The notes under the pieces were generated by a model. That model had not been told where the DNA came from. It did not search any database and saw only the letters and a list, made by a program, of their open reading frames with translations. A stretch of 64,000 bases of DNA from Comamonas terrigena NBRC 13299 (lineage in GTDB: Bacteria; Pseudomonadota; Gammaproteobacteria; Burkholderiales; Burkholderiaceae_C): positions 3,429,001-3,493,000 of the forward strand of contig NZ_AP019749.1 of the NCBI RefSeq assembly GCF_006740045.1, given 5' to 3'. Shown here piece after piece: positions 24,801 through 39,800 of the stretch; the stretch's first letter is position 1, and every line of letters starts with the position of its first letter. Made by a program: the position numbers and the translations under genes.

Positions 24801-27800
24801 CCATCACCACGCTGGGTCAGCTGCCCGCCACCTTGCACGACGAGCAGCTGGGCAGCCCCAGCGTGCTGGTGATTGGCGATGTGGTGCGCGGCGTGTCGCA
24901 ATGGGCGCTGCAGAACTCGGCCGGCGCGCACGCCGCTGCGGCGCTGCAGGCGGTGGCGGGCTAGGCCGCTTCCAGCACAGCGCTGCACCCACAGCCCCAC
25001 AAAAAAAGAGCGCCTTGGAGGCGCTCTTTTTTTGCGGTGCGTGGCCCGGCGGCGTGGCTCGCAGGGCCTGAAGGGGGCCTGCGCCCTTACAGCGCGAAGT
25101 GGGCCGATGCCGTCAGCTCCACCTCGACCGAGGCGTTCTTGGGCAGCTGTGCCACGCCAATCGCCGAGCGCGCGGGCAGGCCGATGTCGCCCAGCACTTC
25201 CACCAGCAGCTCGGAAGCGCCGTCGGCCACCTCGCTGTGCTGGGTGAAGTCGCTGGTGCAGTGCACATACACCGTCATGCGACAGATGCGCTGCACAGGC
25301 TCCAGGCTCCCCAGCGTGCGCTGCACCAGCATCAGGCTGCGCAGGGCCGAGACCCGGGCCGCGCGCCGTGCCTGTTCCAGCGTGGCGGTCCCGGGGGCCG
25401 GTGCGGCGGAGGCCGGTGCCACCGGCCCCAGCGATGCCATGGCCCCGTTGAGGCGCGGCAGCTGGCCGCTGACATAGAGCATGCGCTCGTCCCGCACCAC
25501 CGGGCGGTAGCTGCCGCCGGGGGCAATCTCCACATCCATGGGGCAATCCAGTGCCTGGGCGGCTTGTGCCAGCCGCTGATCCCGTGTCGTCATCTCGCTC
25601 TCCCTGCCCTTCGGGCATGGGGCACGGCCCCTGTGGCGCAGCCCCGGTTACAGATGCTGCCAGTGTAGGCCCTCGGCCACCGTACCCAGCGCCATCCGCA
25701 CCGTGGTGCACGCAGCAGTGCCCGGGTTAGTGCACGGCAAAGCGCAGCAGGTGTTCGAAGCTCAGCTCCGTGGTGCGTGCATCGCCCTGCACAGGCTGGC
25801 GGTAGATGGCCTGGATAGTGTTGGTGCCCGCCACCACCGGCACGCGGGCCAGGCCCTGGGCGTCGGTGGTCGCGGGGCTGCCGTTCTCGCCCTGGCTCAG
25901 GCGCACACCGGCCAGCGGCTTGCCGTCCAGCGTGACCTGCAGCAGCACCTGCTCGCCCGCGTGCGGCACCTGGCCCTGCTGGGGCGTCACTTCGAATTTC
26001 TGGCCCAGTTCCTTGCGCGCCACCGCGCCCCAGACTAGCAGCGTCTTGTGGTACTTGCGCGCCCAGACCCCGCGTGTGGCCCCCGGGTTCTGGTCCATGG
26101 GCAGGTTGCGCATGGCCTTGTCGCCAGGCTGGCCACTGAAGAAGCCATTGTCCAGCTCCACGGCCAGCAGCGCGGCCTGGGCATCGGGGTGGACTTTCAG
26201 GCCCTGGGCCACGGTCCGGACCTGGGCGGGCACGCTGCGGCCGCGCCGGTCATAGGCGGTCACGCTCTGCAGCTTGGCGTGGTCAAACGCTTCCAGCTGT
26301 CCGGCATGGCCACCAAACTGCAGCAGGTAGCTGCCGTCGGAGTCCGGCTCCAGCCAGACGTTGTGGGCCAGTGCGGCACCGGACAGGCACAGGGCGGCCA
26401 GGGCCGCAGGCCAGCGCAGGCGGCGGGGGAAGGAGGGTGTCATGGGGAATTCCTGCTTGGGAAAACGATAAAAAAAGAAACTGGGACTCACAGCCGCTTC
26501 ACAGCGCGAACTTCAGGCCCACGGTCACGGTGCGCGGTGCGCCGGGGGCCACCAGGCGTTCGCCACCGATCACGCTGGTGCTGCTGGCGTAGCGCTGGTC
26601 GGTCACGTTGCGCACCCACAGGCTCAGTTGGGCATCGCCCCAGCCCAGGCTGCGCGGCAGCGCGTACTGCGCCCCCATATCGCCCACCTGATAGGCGCGG
26701 CTCCACTGGGTGTTGGCGGCATCCACCGCGCCCCGGCCCACATGGCGCCAGATGGCGCGCAGCGTCCAGCCTGCAGTGGGCCGGTAGCTGGCCTGCACGG
26801 TGCTGGTGTAGGCGGGCACGGCGGTGACCTGTTTGCCCACCAGCGCGGCGTTGGCGTTTTCCGTCACGCGCGAGTGCATGCGGCCGTAACTCCATTGCAG
26901 CTCCAGCTTGGACAATGGCGTCCAGTGCGCCTGCAGTTCCGCACCGCTGCGGCGCGTGCTGCCAAAGTTCTCGTACACGCCAGGCGCCACATTGCGGATT
27001 TCGTTGCTGGAGGTGGTGCGGTAGACGGCCAGATCCAGCCACAGGCTGCGGTGGGGTGCCCATTGCACACCCAGCTCGGTCTGGCGGAAGACATTGGGAT
27101 CCAGCCCGGCGGTGCCCAGTGCGTACTTGGCAAAGTCGCTGGCCAGTGCAAAGCCTTCCGACCAGCTGGCGCGCAAGGTGGTCTGCGGTGCAATCTGCGA
27201 CGTCACCCCCAGCTTGGGACTGGCATGGCGGGTGGTGGCCATGCGCTCGCAGGTGTCGCTGCCGGTTTCCGCGCCCAGGCGCCGGCAATCGCCGGTGAAG
27301 CGGTCCCAGCGCACGCCCATGCTGGGCTGCAGCCAGGGAGCCAGTTTCCAGTGCGCCTGGGCGTAGGCGGCCATGGTGTCCAGCGCCGTGCGCCGGTCGC
27401 TGACGGCCGCTGCCATGCGCTGGCGGTTCTGCGTGCCTTCCCTGTAGCCGTAGTCGGTGTCTTCCTGCTGGCGCTCGGTGCCCAGCAGCCATTCCAGCGG
27501 CGCGCCCGCCAGGGCTGCGCTGCCGCTGAGCTGCAGGCCCATGCCCAGCACGTCGCGGTCATAGCGCTCTTCGCGCTGCATCCAGGTGCCGCTGCGCGGG
27601 CGGGTGAACCAGCGCACGAAATCCTGCCGGGTGCCGTAGGCAAAGGCCAGCAGTTGGGTGCTGTCGCTCAGCGCATAGTTCACATCCAGGCGCAGCGTGG
27701 CAAAAGTCTTTTCCGATCCGTCGCCCTGCACGCGCGGGTCCTTGCCCTGCGGGTCGCGCTGCCATTGGGCCTGCGTCAGGTAGCTGGGCGAGTCGCCGCG

Positions 27801-30800
27801 TGCCTCGTGCCAGCGGGCCGACAGCGCAAAGTCGAGCCGGCTGTCCACCCGGTGGTGCCAGCGGCCACTGAGCGTATGGCGCCGGGCATCGGCATCGGGC
27901 CGGGCTCCGTCCGTGGTGTAGGACTGTGCGGCCAGGAACATCTGGTCGTCCGCCCCGAGCTGGCGGCCCAGCGCCCCTTGCAGGTCGTAGGTGCCGTGCG
28001 AGCCGGCCTGCAGCTGCGCCTCGGTGTAGGTGCCGGAGCGGCGCGTTTGCAGTGCAACCAGCCCTGCGCGGTTGAAATTGCCCTGCAGCACCGACACCGG
28101 GCCCTTGTGCACGGTGACTTCTTCCACCTCCAGCGGCACGACCACATTCAGGTCGAAATACCCGTCGGCATGGGACATGGCTTCGTTGAGGGTGATGCCG
28201 TCCAGCGTGGCGGCAATGTCGCCGCCGTGGCCGCCGCCCCCAAAGCCGCGCAGCACCACGGCATTGGCCACGCCACTGAGCTGGTAGTCGTTCACATGCA
28301 TGCCGGGCACCTGGCGCCACAGGTCTTCGACCTCTTGCGCGCCGGTGGCGGCCAGGTCTTCCTGGGTCAGATGCTGGGTGCTGAAGGCGGCCTGGCTGGC
28401 GGCCAGGGCTTGGCCCTTGACGGTCAGGGCGGCCAGCCGGGCCTCTTGGGCCGCAGCGGGGAGGCAGGCGCACAGTGCGGCCAGCGCCGCGGCGGTCAGC
28501 AACGGAGAACGGGGAGTCTGTCGCAAAAGAGAGGACATCGGGACGGGCAAACGTGGTGGTGGTACATGCCTTTCGGGAAAGGCTGTCCTGCATCTGCCAT
28601 GCAGTTATGAAGATTTATGCAAACTTCATACCAACCGCCACACCGCTCCGCCGGGGTGCGCATCCGGCAGGCCTGCCCGTACCGTCAGGCCCGCTGCAGG
28701 CCGTCGCTAACGGGAATGGTCATGGGAGTGCTCATGGGGATGGTCATATGCATGACCATGGGAGCCGCCGTGGGAAGCTTCATGGGAATGGCCCTGGGCG
28801 TCCTGGCCCATCACCACATTCAGCTGGCCATGGTGCACGCCGCGCTCGGCCATGATGGCGTTGGCCAGCGCCCGCACCTCGCCCGCCGGGCCGCGCAGCA
28901 GCACAGTTTCCAGGCACTGCAAGGGGTCGACATGCACATGGGTGGTGGAGATGGTCAGCTGGTGGCGCGCATGCTGCAGGCGCGCCAGGCGCTCGGTCAG
29001 ATCGCGCGCGTGGTGGTCATACACATAGGACAGCACGGCCATGCAGTCACCCTGGTGGTCGGCCTGTTCGCGCTGCTGGCCCAGGCGGATGTAGAGCATG
29101 TCGCGGATGGCTTCCGAGCGGTTGGCATAACCGGCCCGGTGCATGTAGCGCTCGAACTCGTCGGCCAGTTCGTCGTCCAGGGAGATGGTGAATCTTTGCA
29201 TGCGGAAAATTAGCAAGTACGGTGCCCGTCGCCGAGGATAAGGCCGAAATTCCCCGCGCAGTCACCACCGACCCGGTGCGTCGCTGCACTAACTTGGTGC
29301 CTGGCACGGGCACGCACCAAAAGCGCCTTCCCCAAACAACAAGGGCTGGCACATCCACCACTGCGCCAGCCCTTGCCATGCGCCCCGGCCTTGTGGGCCC
29401 GGATGCATGTCCTGTCTATGGATGCGCGTGCGCGCCTTAAGTTCCGATCACGCCACCATCATTTTTGGTGATGACCACAGTGGCCGAGCGCGGGATGCTG
29501 TTGCCGCCGCCGGGCCAGTGGCTGTCACCCTCTTCGCCCGGGTGCTGGATGTTGATGAACATGGTCTTGCTGTCGGGCGTAAAGCTGATGCCCGTGACCT
29601 CGCACTCCTTGGGGCCGACAAAGAAGCGGCGGATCTCCTTGCTCACCGGGTCGGCGCACAGCATCTGGTTGTTGCCCTGGCCGGCGTAGTCGCCACGGTT
29701 GCTGTACTTGCCATCGGTCTGGATCCACAGGCGGCCGTCGTTGTCGAAGGCCAGGCCGTCTGGGCTGTTGAAGCTGTTGTCCGCCGTGACATTGGCCGAT
29801 CCGGCGCGCAAATCCTTGCGGTCGGTGTGCACCATGGGGTTGCCGGCCAGCACGAAGATGTCCCAGGCAAACGTGGTGGCAGCGGCATCACCGCCGGTTT
29901 CGCGCCAGCGCACGATCTGGCCGTAGATGTTCTTCTCGCGCGGATTGGCTTCGTCCGCGGCCTTGCGGCCGCTGTTGTTGGTCAAGGTCACGTAGACCTC
30001 GCCGGTATGCGGGTGCACGGCCACCCATTCGGGCCGGTCCATCTTGGTGGCGCCCACCACGTCCGCGGCCAGGCGGGTGTAGACCAGCACAGCGGCCTGG
30101 TTGGCAAAGCGGCTGTCCGCCTGGAGCTTGGGGTCTGCGGCCTTGTCCAGCAGCAGCCATTCGCCGGTGCCGGCAAAGTCGCCCGGCGTGGCACCGGCGC
30201 CGAAGCGCGCCACATAAAGCTTTCCGCTGTCCAGCAGGCGGCTGTTGTCGCCGCCCTTCACATACTTGCCGTCTGAGACAAATTTATAGATGTAGTCATC
30301 GGCCTGGTCGTCGCCCATGTAGACCACGGCGCGGCCGTCCTTGCTCAGGGCGAAGGCGGCGTTCTCGTGCTTGATGCGGCCCAGCGCCGTGCGCTTCTTG
30401 GGCATGCTGGTGGGGTTGAAGGGATCGATCTCCACGATCCAGCCGAAGCGGTGGCTTTCCTGGGGGTGCTTCACATAGTCGAAGCGCGGCTCGTGGCCTT
30501 CCCACTGGAACAGGCTGGCCTGGGCCGAGAGGCCGTAGCGCTTTTGCGCCACCGTGCGCTGGTCGGCACCGCTGGTGGTGCCGAAGTAGTTGTTGAAGTT
30601 CTCTTCGCAGGTCAGGTAGGTGCCCCAGGGGGTGAAACCGTTGCCGCAGTTGTTGAACGTGCCCTGCACGCGGCGGCCGCTGGGGTCGCCCTGGGTCTGC
30701 AGCAGCGCATCGCCTGCGGCGGGGCCGGTCAGTTCCATCGCAGTGTGGGCGGTGATGCGGCGGTGGTAGAGGCTGTCCTTGACCAGGTCCCAGCGGCCCT

Positions 30801-33800
30801 GGGCATTGCGCTGGATGTGCACCACCGAGACGCCATGCGCATTCATGGCCTTGTGCACATGGTCGCGGCCCCACTTGCGGGCCACGGCTTCGCCCTGGGC
30901 GCCGAACAGCCAGACATAGTGCTTCTTCTTGTCGTCCACGGTGCAGTACTCGTGGTTGAGTACCAGCAGGCCTTCGTCGTTCTTGCCGTCGATGGCAAAG
31001 AAATGCATGCCGTCGTGGTTGTCGCCCAGCTGCAGCGCCTGGGCCGCGGCATCTTCGCTGCCGTCGCCCTTGAAGGCGGGCGCACCGTCCAGCAGCGGCG
31101 TGCCCCAGGGTGCCAGCACCGTGGCGGTGTAACCGGGGGCGATGTGCACAGCGTCGTCCGTGCTGATGGGGATGGCGGTGAAGCCCATCAGCGGGGAACC
31201 GCTGCGGCTGCCGCCCGTGGCGCAGCCCGCCAGGCCGGCCACGCCGCCGCCCAGGCCCAGGAACAGGGCCGCCGACAGACCGGTGCCGCTGCGCAAAAAG
31301 CCCCGGCGCGAAACGGCCTGTTCCACCACGCTCTGGAAATGCGGGTTGTCAGACAGGTTGGTGGGCAGGTCTTCGCTGTCGATCGCAATAGACGGCGTGG
31401 TGCGGGCAAATGGCATGTTTTCCTCGGGCATCGTGTGGGATGCCGGCATTGTGGAAAGCCGCCATGACAGTCGCGTGACAAGCCGGCCCGGTGTGACCGC
31501 GGCGGTCACACCACTGCCACCGGAGCGTCACATGCGCTGCAGCCCGTCAGCTGGGCTTGCGCGTCTGGGCAAAGCGCTGGGCCACTTCCTTGCGCATGTC
31601 CTTGCGGATCAGCGCGGCCTGCCAGCGGCGCGTCTGCTCCTCAGTTTCCAGCTGCAGTGCGGGCACGGGGGCGGGCTTTTTGTCGTCGTCCACCGACACC
31701 ATGGTGAAGAAGCAGCTGTTCACGTGGCGCACCACCTGGCTGCGGATGTCTTCGGCCACCACCTTGATGCCGATTTCCATCGACGAGGTGCCGGTGTAGT
31801 TGACACTGGCCAGAAAGGTCACCAGCTCGCCCACATGGATGGGCTGCAGAAACATCACCTGGTCCACGCTCAGCGTCACGCAATAGCGGCCCGCGTAACG
31901 GCTGGCACAGGCATAGGCCACCTGGTCCAGCAGCTTGAGGATGGCGCCCCCATGCACATTACCGGAGAAGTTGGCCATATCGGGGGACATCAGCACCGTC
32001 ATGCTGAGTTGGTGTGCGGGCAGGTTCATGGACGGCGATTGTAGAAAGCGCCACCCGTTTTGGCAGGGCATGGCGTGCTCAACCCACCGCCTGCACAGGG
32101 CTTGGCTACACTGCCGCCTTTGCAGCGGCGCCTGTGCTTGGCGCCGCACCTGCCCCCCAGCAGCCGCCACCGGCGGCCCTGACCTGCCTGCTTTCACCGC
32201 GCCATGCCTTCCGACACCACCTCCGCCCTGCACTTTGACGCCGTGATCCTGGGGGCCGGTGCGGCCGGGCTGTTCTGCGCCGCCCAGGCCGGCCAGCGCG
32301 GGCTGAAGGTGCTGCTGATCGATCATGCCGAGAAGGTGGCAGAGAAGATCCGCATCTCCGGGGGCGGACGCTGCAATTTCACCAACCGCGATCTGGATGT
32401 GCGCGCGCCGCACAAGCACTATGTGGGCCAGAACCCGCAGTTCTGCCGCTCGGCCCTGTCGCGCTACACCCCGCAGGACTTCATCGCCCTGATGGAGCGG
32501 CACGGCATTCCCTACGAGGAAAAGCACAAGGGCCAGCTGTTTGCCACCACCAGCGCCGAAGATATCATCCGCATGCTGCTGGCCGAGTGCGCCGACGGCG
32601 GCGTGACCCGCTGGCAGCCCTGCCGCGTCGAGAAAGTGGTGCATGCGCCCGCAGATGCGGGGGCGGACACCGAGGGCACGGGCAGCTACCAGATCCACAC
32701 GGACCGCGGCCTGGTGCGCGCGCCCAGGCTGGTGCTGGCCACCGGCGGCCTGTCCATCCCCAAGATCGGCGCCACCGATTTCGGCTACCGCCTGGCCCAG
32801 CAGTTTCAGCTGCCGCTCATCGAGCGCCGTGCCGGCCTGGTGCCGCTGACCTTTGACGGCGCGGCCTGGCAGCCCTATGCCCAGCTGGCCGGTCTGGCCC
32901 TGCCCGTGGAAATCAGCACCGGCAGCAAGAAAGACCGCATGGCCTTTCTGGAAGACCTGCTGTTCACCCACCGCGGCCTGTCCGGCCCGGCAGTGCTGCA
33001 GATCAGCAGCTACTGGAAGGACGGTGCACCGCTGCACATCAACCTGCTGCCCGGCGTGGACGTGGCGCAGCTGCTGGCCAGTGCCAAGCTGCAGTCGCGC
33101 AAGCTGGTGGTGAACGAGCTGGCCCAGCACATGCCCACGCGCCTAGCCGAGGCCTGGGTGGCCCAGCACCCCGAGCTGCAGCGCCCCATCAACGAGGCCA
33201 GCGACAAGGCCCTGGCCAAGCTGGCCGACCAGATCACCCGCTGGGAAATCACGCCCACCGGCAGCGAGGGCTACAAAAAGGCCGAAGTGACGCTGGGCGG
33301 CATCGACACCAAGGCGCTGTCGCAGCAGACCATGGAGTGCAAGGCCCAGCCCGACCTGTACGCCATTGGTGAGGTGGTGGACATCACCGGCTGGCTGGGC
33401 GGCTACAACTTCCAGTGGGCCTGGGCCAGCGCAGCCGCCTGTGCCGAGGCCATGGCGCTGTCGGCCGGCATGGCAGCGGACTGACGCCACCCGCCACCCC
33501 GCTGGCGGCTGCAGCCGCAGCGCCCCCGCTTATTTCGCACCCTATTCCGCCAGCGCCGCCCCGCCGGCCACGGTCCCGCCCGCCGTGCCGGGCCGCCACA
33601 GCGGATCGGACCCGAGGTAGGCATGCGCCCAGCGCTCGAGCTCGGGCACCGGCAAGGGCCGGCTGAAATAAAAGCCCTGCAATTCCTCGCAGGCCAGTGC
33701 GCTGAGCATCTGGGCCGTGGCACGGTTTTCCACGCCTTCGGCCACCACCTTCAGGCCCAGCGAGTGCCCCAGGCTGATGATGGCGCGCGTGATGGCCAGA

Positions 33801-36800
33801 TCGGCCGGATCGTCCAGCATGTCGTGGACAAAGGATTTGTCGATCTTCAGCCGGTCGATGTCAAAGCGCTTGAGGTAGGCCAGGCTGGAGTAGCCGGTGC
33901 CGAAGTCATCGATGGACAGCTGCACGCCCAGCAGCTTGAGCGCCACCACCTGGTCGGCGACGCTGGGGGCGCTTTCCATCAGCTGGGATTCGGTGATCTC
34001 CAGCTCCAGGTGCTGCTCCGGCATGCCCGTGCGCTCCAGCACCGCGCGGATGTCGGCCGCCAGCGAGGGATCGGCCAGCTGCACGGCCGACAGATTGACC
34101 GACAGCCCCACGCCCATCAGCGCACCGCCCGCCACCGTGCTGTCCTGCCAGCGCATCCATTGCGCACAGGCCTGCTCCAGCACCCAGGCACCCAGGCTGC
34201 GGATCAGCCCGGTTTCTTCGGCGATGGGAATGAATTCGCTGGGCGGCACGGATCCCAGCAGCGCGCTGTTCCAGCGCAGCAGCGCCTCCACCCCCAGCAG
34301 CTGGGCGCTGCGCGCCCCCACCCGGGGCTGGTAGTGCACGCTCAGCTCGCCCCGCTCGATGGCGCGGCGCAGCTGCTGCTCCATGGTCTGGCGCGCCTGG
34401 CCCCGCAGGTCGGTTTCCATCGAATAGAAGCAGGCCATGTCACGGCCAGTGGTCTTGGCCTCGTACATGGCGGCATCGGCGCGGCGCATCAGCTCCTCGA
34501 TGTCGGCGCCGTCCTCGGGGTAGACCGCAATGCCCACGCTGCAGGACACATTCAACTCGTGCCCTTCCACGGAATGGCTCTGGCGGATCAGGCGGATCAG
34601 GCGCTGCTCCACCATGTTCTGCACATCGGCGCGCCCGGTCACGCCGCGCATCACCACCACGAACTCGTCCCCGCCCAGCCGGCTGACCGTGTCGCAGCTG
34701 CGCACCGACTGCTGCAGCCGCCCGGCCACCGAGCGCAGCAGGCCGTCCCCGATGTGGTGGCCCAGGGTGTCGTTGATGGTCTTGAAACGGTCCAGGTCGA
34801 TGAACAGCACGGCCACCTTCTCGCCCGTCAGCTGTGCCTGGGCCAGCGCCGCCTGCAACCGCAGCACGCACAGCGAGCGGTTGGGCAGCTCGGTCAGCAC
34901 ATCGTGGTGGGCCAGGAACTGGATGCGCTCTTCATTGAGCTTGCGGTCGGTGATGTCGATCGCAATGCCGATGTGGTTGAGCACCGCCTCGCCCTTGACC
35001 GGCCGCACTGCCGAGACCATGAGCCAGGCGGGATAGGTTTCGCCGTTTCTGCGCCGAAAGCGCACCTCGCCCTGCCAGGATTCCTTCTCCACCATGGTGC
35101 GCGAAATCTGTGCCGACAGCGGCTCGCCTTCCCGTTCTTCCAGCAGCAGGTCCAGGCTCTCGCCGATGACTTCGTAGAAGTCGTACTGGGTGCTGCGGCA
35201 GAACGCCTTGTTCACGCTGATGATGTGTTGCTCGGCGTTCATGATGATGATGCCCTCCGAAGAGGCTTCGAACACCTTGGCCCACAGCTCCAGGCGCTGC
35301 TCCATCACCTTGAGCACATTGATGGGCGTGAACGCCGTCAGCACCGCATCCTGCCCCTGGAACTGCAGGCGCCGTGCCGACAGCACCGCCCACGAGGGTT
35401 CGGCGCCGCCTTTCCAGCGCACCTCGAATTCGTCCACCACACCCTGGTCCGCCAGCCGCTGGAAGAAGCGTGCCCGTACGCCGGCCTCCAGGCCCACGGC
35501 CCAGGGGTCCAGCCGCCGGCCGTTGAGCCAGGGCTGCGCCGGGGCATTGGCGTGCAGCACCTGGTGCTCCGGAATCGAGGTCACGACCATCGGGATCGGG
35601 AAAGCCTCCACCAGTTCGCGCTGCGCCTGGGCGGCGCGGGCGCTGGCCGCCAGCTCCTGCTGCAGCAGGCGTTCGTGGTCCAGCTGGGCCAGCATGCCGT
35701 TGAAGGCGGTGACCAGGCGGCCGATCTCGTCGCGGCTGTTCCAGTGCGCACGCAGGGTGTGGTCACCGCTGGTGCGCACCTTGTCGGCCACACCGGCCAG
35801 TTGCTGCAGCGGCCGGGCAATCTGGCGCGCCACCAGCGTCACCAGGCTCAGGATGCAGCCCAGCAGCACCAGGGCCGTACCCAGGTGCAGCCACATGCGC
35901 GCAAACAGGCTGTCCACCCGCTGGTGGAGCAGGCGTTCCAGCTCGGTGATGCCGACATTCCAGGCGCCGGTCAGCGCCCCCAGCACCGCAGCCTCATGGG
36001 TGCTGAGCTGGGCCAGCGTGCCCGTGGCATCGCCGTTGGCCATGTCCTGGATCTGCCGCTGGAAGTCGTCCAGCGTGGCTTTGAGCTGCTGGCGCGGCCC
36101 GGTCAGGGCTTCGCGCATCTGCGGGGAACCGGCCAGAAAAGCCTGGTTGAAGTCCGACTCTATGCCTTGCGCCACCGCATCCAGCCGCCCGGCCAGGGTC
36201 AGCAGGTCCGACGACCACTGCGGGTTGCGCGCCAGCGGGCTGGCGGCCAGAAAGCCCATGGTGTCGTAGACGGTCTGCAGCAGCACCGGGTAGCGCAGTG
36301 CCACCAGCGACATCACGTAGTAGCTGTCCAGGTCGGGGTCGAGGATCAGGTTGGACTGGTTGCTGACCGTGGTGAGCAGCTCGCGCCCGTCGCGCAGCAG
36401 CTGGTTGCGCAGGCGCGAGAGCGCCGCCCCTTCCTGGGGCGACAGCGGGGCCAGGGCCTGCAAGGTGTCGGCAAACTCCTGGCTGGCCTGGGTGGTCTGC
36501 AACTGCGCGTCATGCGCCTGGCGCACCTGGGCCAGCCGCTCCAGGGCCTGCGCGACGGGCAGGGGTTGCTGGTCGGCCGGCAGAAAGCGGCCCAGCAGGC
36601 CGTCGCGCACCACGGCGGCGTAGGTGGTGCCGACGATTTCCTTGCGCGTGAAATCGATGGACAGGTATTTCTCGTGGATCAGGATGCTGGAGACATAAAT
36701 CACCGCGGACAGGTCCAGCAGGTAAATCAGCATCAACTTGCGACCCACACTCAGGCGTCCCAACCAACTCGAAACCCGGTACATCAACGACATGGCGCCT

Positions 36801-39800
36801 CCGCGGCGGCCCGTCCTGCGCTGGCAGCGGCCGCCCTGTGGTGAATCTGACAAAGCCTGGAGGCTCTAGCAAATTCCGCACCCAATTGCACCGGCATGCG
36901 TGGCGGCGGTGGCCCCCAGGCGACAGCGAGCGCAGCGAAGCCCAGGCTGGAGGCGGGACACGACAGGAAACGATGGGCAGCGACTGGAAGCCACTGAGAA
37001 CGACAGGAATCGGCAGGCGGCGCTGCGGGCCGGTTCCTGCCGGGGCCGCCCGCCGCATCAGCGCCTTCCAGAGGAATCCGCAGGCCCCCCTGCGCGCAGC
37101 GGAGACAGGGCGAAATGCGCTGGCTGCGGCCGGGCGGCTTGCATGCGCCAAGGATGCGGCTATAATGCTCGACTTTGCTGGCAACCCCGTCCGCCATACT
37201 AGTTCATAGAGACGGGGACAACCGCTGTACATGGCTCTTAGGCCCGATCTTCCCGAGAACCCGCTGGCAGCACAGATATATCTGGAAATTGAATGACTAC
37301 CATCCGCGTCAAAGAAAACGAACCCTATGAAGTTGCTCTGCGCCGCTTCAAGCGCACCATCGAAAAGCTGGGCCTGCTGACCGACCTGCGCGCTCGTGAA
37401 TTCTACGAAAAGCCCACCGCTGAACGTAAGCGCAAGAAGGCTGCCGCCGTCAAGCGCCACTACAAGCGCGTGCGCAGCATGCAGCTGCCCAAGAAGCTGT
37501 ACTAATCAGCCTCTAGGATTCGTCGGCCCTTAAAAGCCGCAACCCGCGCTAGGGACGCCAAGCGCGGGTTTTTTGTTTTCTGGCCACTGCGAACACAGAT
37601 TGCGGCGCAGTGACCTCCCCGCAGATGGAGCGCCACACCGAGGCAAGGCACTGCAACGCCGTGACCAGTGTCACGCCCCATCCGCCCGCACCCAGGAGAG
37701 AGCGATGAGCTTGAAGGCCCAGATTACCGAAGATATGAAAACCGCCATGCGTGCCAAGGACAGCGCACGCCTGGGCACCATCCGCCTGCTGCAGGCCGCG
37801 ATGAAGCAAAAGGAAGTGGACGAGCGCGTGGAGCTCGATGATGCAGCCATCATCGCCATCGTCGACAAGCTGATCAAGCAGCGCAAGGATTCCATCGCCG
37901 CCTTCGAAAGCGCCAACCGCCAGGATCTGGCCGATGTCGAAAAGGCCGAAGTGGAAGTGCTGAAGGTCTACCTGCCCGAACGCATGGGCGAGGCCGAAAT
38001 CACCGCCGCCGTGGCCGCGATCGTGGCCGCAGTCGGTGCCACCGGCCCCGGCGACATGGGCAAGGTCATGGGCGCCGTGAAGTCCCAGCTGGCAGGCAAG
38101 GCCGATATGGGACTGGTGTCGGCCGCCGTGAAGGCTGCGCTGAGCAAGTAAGCGCCGGACTCTTGGAGAGCCATGGAAAAAAGCGCCTGCGGGCGCTTTT
38201 TTTATGCCTGCAGCACAGCTACAGCCAGCTGCTCATCCGCTGCGGGCTTCACGCGCCAGGCCCCTGCAGGCCCGCCTCCTCCACCAGGTAGCGCTGCAGG
38301 AACTCCACCGCCACGCGCACCTTGGCCGAGCGGCTCAGGCGGCTGGGATAGACCGCCCAGACATTGGCCTCCTGGGTCCAGCCGGCCAGCACCGGCACCA
38401 GACGACCGTCGTCCAGCATGGGCTGCACATCCCAGATGGAGCGCAGGATGATGCCGTGGCCATCCACGGCCCATTGCACGGCCATCTCCCCGTTGTTGGT
38501 GGACAGCGGGCCGGTCACCTTCAGCGTGCGCTCCTCGGCACCGGCGCGCAGCTTCCACACGCCAAACGGGTGGTCGCGCTCCTTGATGACGAGGCAGTCG
38601 TGGGCCGGCAGCTCATCGATGCTGCGCAGTGCCCCGCGCCGCTGCAGATAGGCGGGTGCTGCGCAGAGCACGCGGTGGTTGGCCGCCAGCCGCCTGGCCA
38701 GCAGATGGGGGGCAATCTCGTCGCCCACCCGCACATCCAGATCGAACCCTTCGGCCGCCACGTCGACAATGCGGTCCAAGACTTCCAGCCGCACCTGCAG
38801 GCCGGGGTGCTGCGCGATCAGCCTGGAGCAGGCCGGCGCAATCACATTGCGGCCGAAGCCAAAGCTGCTGCTCACGCGCAGCAGACCACGCACTTCGGCG
38901 CGGGTGGTGCTCACATCCTGCACCAGATGGTCGATGTCATCCAGGATGCGCTGTGCCCATTGGAAGACGCGCTCACCCTCCTCCGTCACCGCCACGCGGC
39001 GGGTGGTACGGTGCAACAGCCTGACGGCCAGTTCTTGCTCCAGCAGGCGGATGCGCTTGCTCACATAGGCCGGCGAGGCCCCCAGCTCCTGCGCGGCCGC
39101 CACAAAGCTGGCGCGGCGCACCACGACCAGGAACACGCGCAGGTCTTCAGGCAGCAGGTTTTTAAACACGATATGTAAATAATCAAAGCACAAACAAAGG
39201 ATTGGCTTCATTACATCATGGGTCAGAATCAGGCCCACGCACTTTGATGGAAAGCACGACCATGAGCATCCCCCCCAAGAAAATTGCCGTCATCGCCGGC
39301 GACGGCATCGGCAAGGAAGTCATGCCCGAAGGCCTGCGCGCGCTGGAAGCCGCGGCCGAGAAATTCCAGCTGCCGCTGGAATTCCACCACTTCGACTGGG
39401 CACACTGCGATTACTACGCGGCCCACGGCACGATGATGCCGGACGACTGGAAGGCCCAGCTCAGCGGCATGGACGCCATCTTCTTCGGCGCCGTGGGCTG
39501 GCCGGCCACCGTGCCCGACCATGTCTCCCTGTGGGGTTCGCTGCTCAAGTTCCGCCGCGAGTTCGACCAGTACATCAATCTGCGCCCGGTGCGCCTGTTC
39601 GAAGGCGTGCCCTGCCCGCTGGCCGGCCGCAAGCCCGGTGATATCGACTACTACGTGGTGCGCGAGAACACCGAGGGCGAGTACACCGCGCTGGGCGGCA
39701 TCATGTTCGAAGGCACGGACCGCGAGATCTGCATCCAGGAATCGGTCTACAGCAAGCACGGCGCCCAGCGCCTGCTGAAATACGCGTTCGATCTGGCGCA